Part shown: piece by piece, positions 5,765-12,612 of the stretch
How positions within the stretch are numbered: the stretch's first letter is position 1
How the letters are laid out: each line of letters opens with the position of its first letter
Assembly: GCA_946061355.1 (NCBI GenBank)
Contig: CAMGRE010000045.1
Location: forward strand, 1-13,400
Source of the DNA: an uncultured bacterium
GTDB lineage: Bacteria > Bacillota > Clostridia > Lachnospirales > Lachnospiraceae
Reading direction: 5' to 3'
Length of the DNA: 13,400 bases
Program-made: the position numbers and the translations under genes
The notes under the pieces: generated by a model
Database searches by the model: none
Told to the model about the DNA's origin: nothing
The model's input: only the letters and a program-made list of their open reading frames with translations

Positions 5765-7921
5765 TTAAAACGTGACACTTTCGGTTAACATAATGTTTTC
5801 CGCAGAAATTCCTGCCATGATCTGATACTCACCGGGTTCCGTCACCATCTTCTTCTCTGTTTCATCGTAATATGCAAACTGCTCCCGATCTAACAGGAAG
5901 GTCAGGGTACAGGACTCACCCGGAGCCAGCCAGACCTTCTCAAAAGCTTTCAATTCCTTTGCGGGGCGTTTTACAGCACTCTGTTCTTTGCCTGCGTAGA
6001 TCTGTACCACTTGAGCCCCTCTCCGGCTGCCTCTGTTTGTCAGCATAACCCGGATCCGGCACTGATCTGATCCCTGATCCTGCTTCACATCCATCGCATC
6101 CAATGTGATATCCGTATAGGACAGGCCGTGACCAAACGGGAATCTCGGCTTCACACCGAAGGTCTCATAATAGCGGTATCCGACAAAGATGTCCTCCAGA
6201 TAATCCGTCTGTCCTTTTGTGGGCTCGCTCTCTCTCTTGGACGCGAATCTCTCTGCCGGTGTATCGGAAAGCTTCACCGGGAAAGTAAACGTAAGCCTGC
6301 CGGACGCCTCCGCAAGTCCGAACAATACATTGGCAAGACCATGTCCGCCCTCCATGCCGCTGTAGGAAACGTGTACAATCGTTGCGGCCTCATCTGCCCA
6401 CGCCCCGAGTTCCACAGGCGTACCGCACTGCAGCACGATCACCGAATCGGGCCTGATCTTTAACAAACTGTCGATCAGCTCATCCTGACCATAAGGAAGC
6501 CGCATATCAAGCATATCGCGCCCTTCCGTATCATAATCATGATTCAGGCCGCCCACAAAGACAACATAATCCGCCGTCTCTGCCGCTTTTAATGCGCGCT
6601 CCGCCATCTCCATATTCAGTTCATCGGGCTTGTGATCCTGTGCCGGCTGTTCCTGATCGGAATTGAGGCTGTCCGCCTGTCCGTTCTCGCCATCCTCACT
6701 CGGAGCCCAGATATTTCCATTGGTGTCCGCCTCATAGCCGCGTTCATAGATCACCTTCACATTGCCGCCCGCTGCCATGGTAATCCCCAGCAGGGGCGTC
6801 ATCTCATACAGTCCCTTGATCTCCGCGCTGCCGCCGCCCACACTGTGCTTGCGGTTTGCATTGTCACCGATCACGAGGATCGTCTTCCCTGCATTTTGCT
6901 CCCTGTCAATCGCAAGCGGCAGGATCCCCTTATCATTGCGCAGCACCGTAACGGCTTCCTCCGCCGTCTTAAGGAGCTGCTCTTTGTCCTTATAGTCATT
7001 ATATCCGCCGGGATTTCGCTTTCCATCCAGCATGTGCAGTTCATTCATCACATGCAGGATGTGCATGACCTTCTCGTCCAGCTTCTCCATGCTCACGTCA
7101 CCGTTCTTCACGGCTTCTTTCAGAGGCTTTCCAAAAAAGTAATCATCGAAATCATCCGTGACACTCATGTCAATATCCATCGATACATTGCCTGCCTCCA
7201 CCGTATCATGGATTCCGCCCCAGTCGGACACGCAAATGCCCTCAAAGCCCCATTCTTTCCTCAGAATATCATCGAGCAGATATTCATGATGGCAGCAATG
7301 GATTCCCCGGAAACGGTTATAAGCACCCATGATACCAAGAGATCCGCCCCGCGTCACCGCAGCCTCAAATGCAGGGAGATACAGTTCTCTGAGCGCTCTC
7401 TCACTGACCTGTGCATTCACACTCATTCGCTCATTCTCCTGATTGTTCAATGCATAATGCTTCACACAGGCCGACACATCATTTTCCTGAACCCCTTGAA
7501 TCAACGGCACAACCATCTCGGCTGCGAGGCATGGATCCTCCCCCATGTACTCAAAGTTCCTGCCACACAGCGGGCTCCTGAGCAAATTGACGCCCGGCGC
7601 CAGGATCATATCCTTGCCGCGCCCCCTTGCTTCCTTTCCCAAAATCCTGCCGCATTCACAGGCAAGTTCCCTGTTCCAGGTAGCCGCAATCGCTGTGTTG
7701 CTCGGCAAATACGAACTTTCATCATAACTGGTTCCGATCGGAATCCACTCATCATCGCGGTAATCAAGTCTTACCCCCATCGGTCCGTCCGAGAAGCAAA
7801 AGGGCGGTATGCCCAGACGCTCTACCCCTTTTGTAGCAAAAAATGCATTGCCATGTACCATGCCAATCTTTTCTTCCAGTGTGATCTTATCGCATAATTC
7901 TTTTAACTGCTGCCTCGTCAT
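5765..7921 (-). CDS. Glycoside hydrolase family 3 beta-glucosidase, cytoplasmic
   Basis: The 718-aa protein hydrolyses terminal beta-linked sugars from oligosaccharides. Counting from the ATG at 7919-7921, the N-terminal barrel has LTLEEKIG-like KITLEEKIGMVHG, SDGPMGVR (44-51), KHYALNNQE (154-162) and CVSDWGG (230-236), where D233 is the nucleophile. The second domain carries LNHDYDTEGRD, where E466 is the likely acid/base, and the family signature RYYETFGVKPRFPFGHG. A fibronectin type III-like domain ends the protein (about 630-705). There is no signal peptide or PA14 insert, so it acts inside the cell on imported sugars. A GTG start 10 codons earlier is possible, but the ATG overlaps the tdk stop as ATGA with GGGAG 8 nt upstream. 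The exact sugar specificity is not readable. Confidence 0.95.
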   Translation of the reverse strand: MTRQQLKELCDKITLEEKIGMVHGNAFFATKGVERLGIPPFCFSDGPMGVRLDYRDDEWIPIGTSYDESSYLPSNTAIAATWNRELACECGRILGKEARGRGKDMILAPGVNLLRSPLCGRNFEYMGEDPCLAAEMVVPLIQGVQENDVSACVKHYALNNQENERMSVNAQVSERALRELYLPAFEAAVTRGGSLGIMGAYNRFRGIHCCHHEYLLDDILRKEWGFEGICVSDWGGIHDTVEAGNVSMDIDMSVTDDFDDYFFGKPLKEAVKNGDVSMEKLDEKVMHILHVMNELHMLDGKRNPGGYNDYKDKEQLLKTAEEAVTVLRNDKGILPLAIDREQNAGKTILVIGDNANRKHSVGGGSAEIKGLYEMTPLLGITMAAGGNVKVIYERGYEADTNGNIWAPSEDGENGQADSLNSDQEQPAQDHKPDELNMEMAERALKAAETADYVVFVGGLNHDYDTEGRDMLDMRLPYGQDELIDSLLKIRPDSVIVLQCGTPVELGAWADEAATIVHVSYSGMEGGHGLANVLFGLAEASGRLTFTFPVKLSDTPAERFASKRESEPTKGQTDYLEDIFVGYRYYETFGVKPRFPFGHGLSYTDITLDAMDVKQDQGSDQCRIRVMLTNRGSRRGAQVVQIYAGKEQSAVKRPAKELKAFEKVWLAPGESCTLTFLLDREQFAYYDETEKKMVTEPGEYQIMAGISAENIMLTESVTF

Positions 7922-8517
7922 CTCCCCTGCTCCCGTTCCTGTGTATTCCACATTGGTCCGAGATTTCCCTCCTTATAATGTTTTCTACACAACGCGATAT
8001 CTTTGTCATTTCCCCCGAGACCGACCTGTTCGCCCTCCCGGATCACTCTGCCATCCTCCGTAAAACGCGTATTGCAGGTTGCGCCCTGCCCGCACCAGCA
8101 CACCGTCTTGATCTCCTCGATCACATCCGCCCACGCGAGGAGCCAGATGGATCCCGGGAACGGTTCCCTCTGAAAATCCGTGCGCAGTCCGTAGCAGATC
8201 ACAGGAACATTGCACTCATCAACAACATCCACAAAGAACGCGATCTGCTCCTTGGTGCAGAACTGTGCCTCATCCACAATGATGCAGTCGTACTTTTTGA
8301 TCTCCTCGGCGGTATATTTCACGAAATCCTCCACAAAACCGCATTTCTTCTCCAGACCCATGCGGCTCCGGATCATGCCCTCGCCATCCCTGTTGTCAAG
8401 CTTCGGCTTCAGCAGAAGCGCCTTTTTCCCCCGCTCATAATAATTATATTCCACCATCAGTGCATTCGCTGTCTTGGAGCTTCCCATCGCGCCATGCCTG
8501 AAATACAGCTTTGCCAT
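7918..8517 (-). CDS. tdk: Thymidine kinase
   Basis: Tdk salvages thymidine to dTMP using ATP. The 199-aa protein is a type II (tetrameric) kinase resembling E. coli Tdk. It begins MAKLYFRHGAMGSSKT with the P-loop at 9-16, has VDEAQF (81-86, catalytic E83), and YGLRTDF (109-115). The zinc-binding lasso residues are CWCG (140-143) and CRKHY (177-181), the same CxC plus CxxH form seen in E. coli Tdk. GGGAG 10 nt before the ATG serves as ribosome binding site. It follows the transglutaminase-like gene by 21 bp and overlaps the GH3 gene by 4 bp, so it sits in an operon with no obvious link to nucleotides. Confidence 0.97.
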   Translation of the reverse strand: MAKLYFRHGAMGSSKTANALMVEYNYYERGKKALLLKPKLDNRDGEGMIRSRMGLEKKCGFVEDFVKYTAEEIKKYDCIIVDEAQFCTKEQIAFFVDVVDECNVPVICYGLRTDFQREPFPGSIWLLAWADVIEEIKTVCWCGQGATCNTRFTEDGRVIREGEQVGLGGNDKDIALCRKHYKEGNLGPMWNTQEREQGR

Positions 8518-8538
8518 CGTCTGTCTCCCTTTCCTTTT

Positions 8539-9429
8539 CTATTTCCTGTAATCCAATTTGCATATGGGAATATTGTCCCCTTTGTTCCAGCGCATTCCCA
8601 ACGCATAATAGGTATCGTCCGAGATCAGATACGTTGCGTAACATGCATTACTGTCATCGCAGAATACATCCACGATATACCACTGTCCGTCGACCAGCAC
8701 CGTATTCCACATATAATCCTTCACGGAAGAACTGCTGTTGGAGACCGTCACATTGCAGCCGACTCCCATGGCATCGCACAGCGCCTTCATCGCCCTCGCA
8801 TAGCCCTTGGAATTTGCCTCCCTCCGCACCAGTGCACCCCACGCAGTATCCCGTCCGTCCTTCGATCCGTTCGCTGCAGGCGCACAGTTCTTCACGAGAT
8901 AGTCATGTGCCGTACGCACCTTATTAATATCACTCATCGCCGCAACATTCTGTGTGATCATAAAATCGGACACGGCAGCCTGCAACTGCGCAAAGTCGTT
9001 ATTGCTCAGATTTGATCCGTAGACACTTCCGTAACTGTAGCTGCCCTTGTTGGCCGCAGCCGCACCGTAATCCACAATGTCATTCTCAATCCTTTTCTTC
9101 TCGCTGTCCGTGATATTCTGAATGCTTGTGGAGGACTCTGTGAGGATCCTGTCCAGGTCGAGATTCTGTCCGCTGTTCAGCGCTGCCATCAGTTCCTTCA
9201 CCGCCGGGCTGTCCGGAGAGAAGAAGGTATAATTCTTTGTTCCGTCCACCTCAGTCGTGATCAGGATATCCCCATAAACCGTGGAATGAACCACCCCACC
9301 CGATTCTGCTGCCGCAGGAACGGGAATCTCCTTACCGCCCTTTGCCTCCGCCGTCTCCACTGCCCCAAAGACCAGCATTCCGGCAAAACAGACAGCCGCC
9401 ATTCTCTTAAACAAAGTGCTTCTCTTCAT
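8539..9429 (-). CDS. Secreted transglutaminase-like protein lacking catalytic Cys and His
   Basis: The 296-aa protein has a Sec signal peptide (basic MKRSTLFKR, hydrophobic 11-24, likely cut after AEA at 29), so it is extracytoplasmic. Residues 165-260 follow the transglutaminase-like core: INKVRTAHDYLV, AWGALVRRE, SKGYARAMKALCDAMGV, MWNTVLVDGQWYIVDV. In active members the pattern is VCQGYA and HAWN; here the cysteine position is Ser207 (AAT TCC AAG) and the histidine position is Tyr239 (GAT TAT ATG TGG). The aspartate region VDV (D254) remains. It is therefore probably a binding or structural protein, not an enzyme. The N-terminal half (30-160) is unrecognised. AAGGAGG precedes the ATG, which overlaps the acyltransferase stop as ATGA. 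Confidence 0.85.
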   Translation of the reverse strand: MKRSTLFKRMAAVCFAGMLVFGAVETAEAKGGKEIPVPAAAESGGVVHSTVYGDILITTEVDGTKNYTFFSPDSPAVKELMAALNSGQNLDLDRILTESSTSIQNITDSEKKRIENDIVDYGAAAANKGSYSYGSVYGSNLSNNDFAQLQAAVSDFMITQNVAAMSDINKVRTAHDYLVKNCAPAANGSKDGRDTAWGALVRREANSKGYARAMKALCDAMGVGCNVTVSNSSSSVKDYMWNTVLVDGQWYIVDVFCDDSNACYATYLISDDTYYALGMRWNKGDNIPICKLDYRK

Positions 9430-10523
9430 CTCTTTTCCTCCTTACGCGCCCTTGCAGGCTTCTCCTTCCCGATCAGGAAATACAGGAAGTACTTGTATAT
9501 CATAACGATGATCACTTCCGCCACCAGCATATAACATGCGATCGTCCCAAAAAGCACCCACTCCTTGGCTCTCGTCACAAACGTATTCAGCCAGTAGGAA
9601 AACTGCACGGCATGCATCATCACTTTAAACTCCATATGCGTTGCCATGATCACCAGGGAATTGGCGCCGATAAACAAAAGAATCCTTGACTGATACAGAT
9701 TCTTACAGAGCAGGATCACACCGATCGAACTGCCGCAGGCACATATAATATAAAGAAATACATTGCCGAACACCATGTAGTTCAGATCTACCACATCATT
9801 CGCAAAGCACAGTACGCTACATCCCACAAGTAGCACAGCTCCTGCCAGAAATTCCGCAGCCGACCATTTCTGTCTCCTTTGCAGCAAGGGATACAACCGG
9901 TATCCGGCCAACAGGAACACTGTGATCAGAACACTTCTCACCGCCACCTGTAAAAGCGACCCGGCCGCCAGAATCAGCAGATTCTCCTCCCAGCCTTCCC
10001 ACCGGAACACAGGCGAGATCAGAAACATCAAACCGCCTGCCACCACCAGGATAAGTGCCATTCTCTTATCATCGAACTGCTTCCTGACCGCAAGGAACAG
10101 AATCTCCCCGAAAAAGAGCGTCGGCAGGAACCATAATACCGATATTCCGTGGAATGTCAGGCTGTACACGATCAGTTTCCACAACAGGGAGAGCTCAATC
10201 AGCTCCGGATGCGCAAAATATGTATAGATATTGATTGCAATATAGATCACACTGAATGAAGCATACGGAAGGAGCAAAGTCTTTGCCTTGCGTCTGACAA
10301 TCGTCCTCATGTCTTTGCTCTCCTCGTGCGTCAGTGCCAGCACCACTCCCGAAATAATGAAAAACAGCGGCATATGAAAGGATGCGATCACCTGAAATAC
10401 CGGGGAGAACCACGGTTTGTAATCGATCGTCTGCAGTGAGCCGAACAGATGGCCCGCCACCATCAGGATGATTCCGACTCCCTTCGCCATATCCAGATAT
10501 GTAATACGCTGTTTCTTTTCCAT
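9426..10523 (-). CDS. Acyltransferase 3 family membrane O-acyltransferase
   Basis: The 365-aa protein has about ten membrane helices and belongs to the Acyl_transf_3 superfamily, whose members O-acylate sugars and envelope polymers. Its start, RITYLDMAKGVGIILMVAGH (6-25, with R6, D11, K14 and H25), SFHMPLFFIISG (48-59) and LWFLPTLFFGE (130-140) resemble the fucose 4-O-acetylase (NolL-like) branch. The C-terminus is a short basic cytoplasmic tail (KPARARKEEKR). The start has only a modest ribosome binding site (GGATGG, 7 nt before ATG). It is the first gene after the promoter at 10565-10593 and overlaps the next gene by 4 bp. The substrate cannot be read; a cell-surface polysaccharide is the usual inference for the family. 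Confidence 0.9.
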   Translation of the reverse strand: MEKKQRITYLDMAKGVGIILMVAGHLFGSLQTIDYKPWFSPVFQVIASFHMPLFFIISGVVLALTHEESKDMRTIVRRKAKTLLLPYASFSVIYIAINIYTYFAHPELIELSLLWKLIVYSLTFHGISVLWFLPTLFFGEILFLAVRKQFDDKRMALILVVAGGLMFLISPVFRWEGWEENLLILAAGSLLQVAVRSVLITVFLLAGYRLYPLLQRRQKWSAAEFLAGAVLLVGCSVLCFANDVVDLNYMVFGNVFLYIICACGSSIGVILLCKNLYQSRILLFIGANSLVIMATHMEFKVMMHAVQFSYWLNTFVTRAKEWVLFGTIACYMLVAEVIIVMIYKYFLYFLIGKEKPARARKEEKR

Positions 10524-10564
10524 TCCGTTTCCATCCGATCTGATAACTGATTGCTTTTACCAAA

Positions 10565-10593
10565 AGTATACAACAAAAGGAACTGCCGCGCAA
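10565..10593 (-). promoter_or_regulatory. Promoter of the acyltransferase operon, nested in the sigG terminator
   Basis: On the minus strand TTGCGC (10588-10593), 17 nt, TATACT (10565-10570). The -35 covers the terminator loop and the first two bases of its 3' arm. The leader to the ATG would be about 35 nt. Confidence 0.5.
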
Positions 10594-10608
10594 TGCAACA
10601 GTCCCTTT
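10575..10608 (-). terminator. Rho-independent terminator after sigG
   Basis: The minus strand forms a 14-position stem, AAAGGGACTGTTGC / GCGGCAGTTCCTTT, with a 5-nt loop. Three positions are G-U on minus and mismatched on plus, so it works on minus. The T run is short (TTTT, then GTTG). It lies 8 nt past the sigG stop. Confidence 0.75.
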
Positions 10609-10616
10609 CCACCCCA

Positions 10617-11396
10617 TTACCCCGCCAGGTAATTCTTCATGACCTGCAGGGCGTTTTTCTCAAGCCTCGACACCTGTGCCTGGGAAATACCGATCATATC
10701 CGCCACCTCCATCTGTGTCTTGCCCTCGAAAAACCGAAGGGAAATGATCTCATTCTCCCGCTTGTTCAGCCGTTTCATCGCCTCGCTCAGAGAGAGGTGC
10801 TCCACCCAGGTCTCCTCTTTGTTCTTCTTATCACTGATCTGATCCATGACGTACAATGTGTCACCGCCATCGCTATAGACCGGCTCATACAGACTCATCG
10901 GATTCTGTATGGCATCGAGCGCATAGATGATATCCTCTCCTGAGATCCCGATCTCCTCCGCGATCTCGTTGATCGTCGGCTCCTTCAGATTTTTCCGTGT
11001 CAGATTCTCTTTCGCATAGATCGCCTTGTACGCGGTATCCTTCAATGACCTGCTGACACGGATGCTGTTGTTGTCCCGCAGGAAACGCCGGATCTCGCCA
11101 ATGATCATCGGCACTGCATACGTACTGAACTTCACGTCGAGTTCCGTGTTAAAATTATCGACGGCTTTCATCAGACCGATACAGCCGATCTGGAACAGAT
11201 CGTCCGGATTTTCATTGCTGCCCGCAAACCGCTTGATCACGCTGAGCACGAGCCTTAGATTTCCTCTCACATACTCCTCTCTCGCTTCCCTGTCACCGTT
11301 TTTGATCCTCCGGAACAATTCCGTTTTCTCCGCCTCTGTCAGGGACGGCAGCTTTGATGTATTGACTCCGCATATCTCTACCTTATTAAGCGCCAT
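10617..11396 (-). CDS. sigG: Sporulation sigma factor SigG
   Basis: Sigma-G directs late gene expression in the forespore during endospore formation. The 259-aa protein starts MALNKVEICGVNTSKLP, the conserved SigG N-terminus that includes the segment known to bind anti-sigma factors. Region 2 has NLRLVLSVIKRF, DDLFQIGCIGLMKAVDNF and KFSTYAVPMIIGEIRRFLRDNN (about 90-109), followed by IRVSRSLKD, which is diagnostic for the SigF/SigG group. Region 4 ends with the helix-turn-helix TQMEVADMIGISQAQVSRLEK. AGGAGG lies 9 nt before the ATG. The ATG itself is in the 3' arm of a 16-bp stem. Unlike the spoIIGA-sigE-sigG layout of Bacillus and many Clostridia, the upstream neighbour is an ABC transporter operon. 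Confidence 0.97.
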   Translation of the reverse strand: MALNKVEICGVNTSKLPSLTEAEKTELFRRIKNGDREAREEYVRGNLRLVLSVIKRFAGSNENPDDLFQIGCIGLMKAVDNFNTELDVKFSTYAVPMIIGEIRRFLRDNNSIRVSRSLKDTAYKAIYAKENLTRKNLKEPTINEIAEEIGISGEDIIYALDAIQNPMSLYEPVYSDGGDTLYVMDQISDKKNKEETWVEHLSLSEAMKRLNKRENEIISLRFFEGKTQMEVADMIGISQAQVSRLEKNALQVMKNYLAG

Positions 11397-11450
11397 AGCA
11401 AGATTCCTCCTAGATTGTTCTCTAGTAAAATGATTCTCACTATGGCGCTT
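11388..11450 (-). promoter_or_regulatory. Leader stem that buries the sigG start codon
   Basis: AAGCGCCATAG (11440-11450, read on minus) pairs perfectly with CTATGGCGCTT (11388-11398), which contains the sigG ATG. Two G-U pairs and three more Watson-Crick pairs extend it to 16 continuous pairs on the minus transcript (11435-11450 with 11388-11403). The 31-nt loop holds the AGGAGG site and a second small stem, CTAGA-GAACAA-TCTAG (11410-11425), directly next to it. No T run follows, so it is not a terminator. Confidence 0.7.
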
Positions 11451-11523
11451 TCCTATGCGTACTTTATTCCTTTTTCGTTAGTATTATTATTCCATAATTC
11501 GAGTGTTTTTCATAACATACAGA

Positions 11524-12582
11524 CTACTGCAGATAAGCAAAAAATCCGCTGACATCATTGGATTTCATATATCCCTTTTCCACCCAGAAATCCGCTGCCA
11601 TCTGCGCGATATCCATGACATTCTCCTCAGAAGAAAGGTCGTTGAACGCCTTGTTCTCCTCTTCTCCGTAGAACGTGATGCCCGCGCACTCATCGATCAC
11701 ATCCTGCACATCCAGGCCCAGACCTTCCGCCATAATCTGACATCCGGCCTCCTTGTCCGCATTCAGATCCGCAACTGCTTTATTCCAACAGTCGTTCAGT
11801 ACATCTGCCGCATCGGGATGCTCCTCTAAAAACTTGGTGCTGACCGTCAGGACATCCACGATCGCTTTCGGATAATCCGCGCTCGATACGAGGATGTGTC
11901 CACCTTCACGCTCTCCGCAGCTGCTGAGCGCAGGCTCCCATGTCACTGCCGCGTCCACACTGCCCGCTAAGAACGCCTCTCCGGCCTCATCATTTCCCAT
12001 CTCAATGGTATTGATCTGATCCTCTGTGATGTTGCTGTCCGCAAGTGCCTGTAAAAAGAAGAAATACGAGGTTGCAGACTTGTCAAGCGCTACTGTCTTG
12101 CCTGCCAGATCATCCATGGTTTTGATGTCGCCCGTCGCCACCAGTCCGTCACCGCCGGTGGAACAGTCCATGGTACATACATACTGCTCCGGCGCACCTG
12201 CATCATACTGGATGATGTCACGGTCCATTACCTGTCCGAGCGCCTGAATGCTGTCTGATAAAAACAGCGCTCCGTACGTCGATTCATCTTCCACGATCGT
12301 GATCTTGGCGTCATAACCCGCCTCCTCAAAATAGCCCTTCTCCACTGCGATAAAGAGCGGTGCATAACCCGCCCAGGTACAGAAAGCAATATTGAGCGGC
12401 ACGAGTTCTCCCGAGGCAGTCTCACCGTCTGCGCTCTCTGTCTGACCCTCACCGTCTGTGCTCTCCGCCGAAGCCTCAGTCTGCGCTGCAGGAGCCGTAG
12501 CTTCCTCACTCTTGCTGCCGCAGCCCGCAAGGCTTCCCACGGCAAGCGCCAATGTCAGTAACAATGCCAGTTTTTTCTTCAT
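11524..12582 (-). CDS. ABC transporter substrate-binding lipoprotein, NitT/TauT (SsuA/NMT1-like) type
   Basis: The 352-aa protein captures a small substrate at the cell surface for the neighbouring ATPase and an unseen permease. Counting from the ATG at 12580-12582, the signal peptide MKKKLALLLTLALAVGSLAGC has a lipobox (SLAGC) with lipidated Cys21. An acidic Ser/Thr/Glu/Ala-rich linker (about 24-58) follows. The binding domain begins LNIAFCTWAGYAPLFIAVEKGYFEEAG-like and includes DLAGKTVALD and VDAAVTWEPAL, typical of the SsuA/TauA/NMT1 group. The AGGAGGA site lies 8 nt before this ATG; the earlier in-frame ATG would place that site inside the gene. No terminator is visible between its stop and sigG. 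The ligand (nitrate, sulfonate, taurine, thiamine precursor or other) cannot be told. Confidence 0.93.
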   Translation of the reverse strand: MKKKLALLLTLALAVGSLAGCGSKSEEATAPAAQTEASAESTDGEGQTESADGETASGELVPLNIAFCTWAGYAPLFIAVEKGYFEEAGYDAKITIVEDESTYGALFLSDSIQALGQVMDRDIIQYDAGAPEQYVCTMDCSTGGDGLVATGDIKTMDDLAGKTVALDKSATSYFFFLQALADSNITEDQINTIEMGNDEAGEAFLAGSVDAAVTWEPALSSCGEREGGHILVSSADYPKAIVDVLTVSTKFLEEHPDAADVLNDCWNKAVADLNADKEAGCQIMAEGLGLDVQDVIDECAGITFYGEEENKAFNDLSSEENVMDIAQMAADFWVEKGYMKSNDVSGFFAYLQ

Positions 12583-12612
12583 AATCTTTGTCCTCCTCAT
12601 TTTGTATCTGTT

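Noticed and set aside
5431..5778. 115-codon minus-strand frame opposite the ylmC/ymxH-like gene
   Set aside because: The plus frame encodes a recognisable small family protein; the minus frame runs through the hairpin and has no ribosome binding site.
6632..7897. 421-codon plus-strand open frame inside the GH3 gene
   Set aside because: The minus strand encodes a full GH3 enzyme across the same region. The plus translation shows no family motif and is His/Ile/Leu rich, as antisense frames in this genome are.
7922..7951. GTG start giving a 10-residue longer GH3 protein
   Set aside because: AAGGAGG lies about 15 nt before the GTG, too far, and the extension adds nothing conserved. The ATGA overlap with tdk is favoured, though the GTG cannot be excluded.
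7978..9015. 345-codon plus-strand open frame over tdk and the transglutaminase-like gene
   Set aside because: It spans two well-supported minus genes and their junction and has no recognisable domain.
11388..11450. The sigG leader repeat as a terminator or insertion-sequence end
   Set aside because: No T run follows the stem, the repeat contains the sigG start codon, and there is no transposase or target duplication.
11426..11458. Sigma-G-like promoter (GCATA and CATTTTA) before sigG
   Set aside because: The spacing is 21 nt instead of about 18, and the -35 is only a five-base match.
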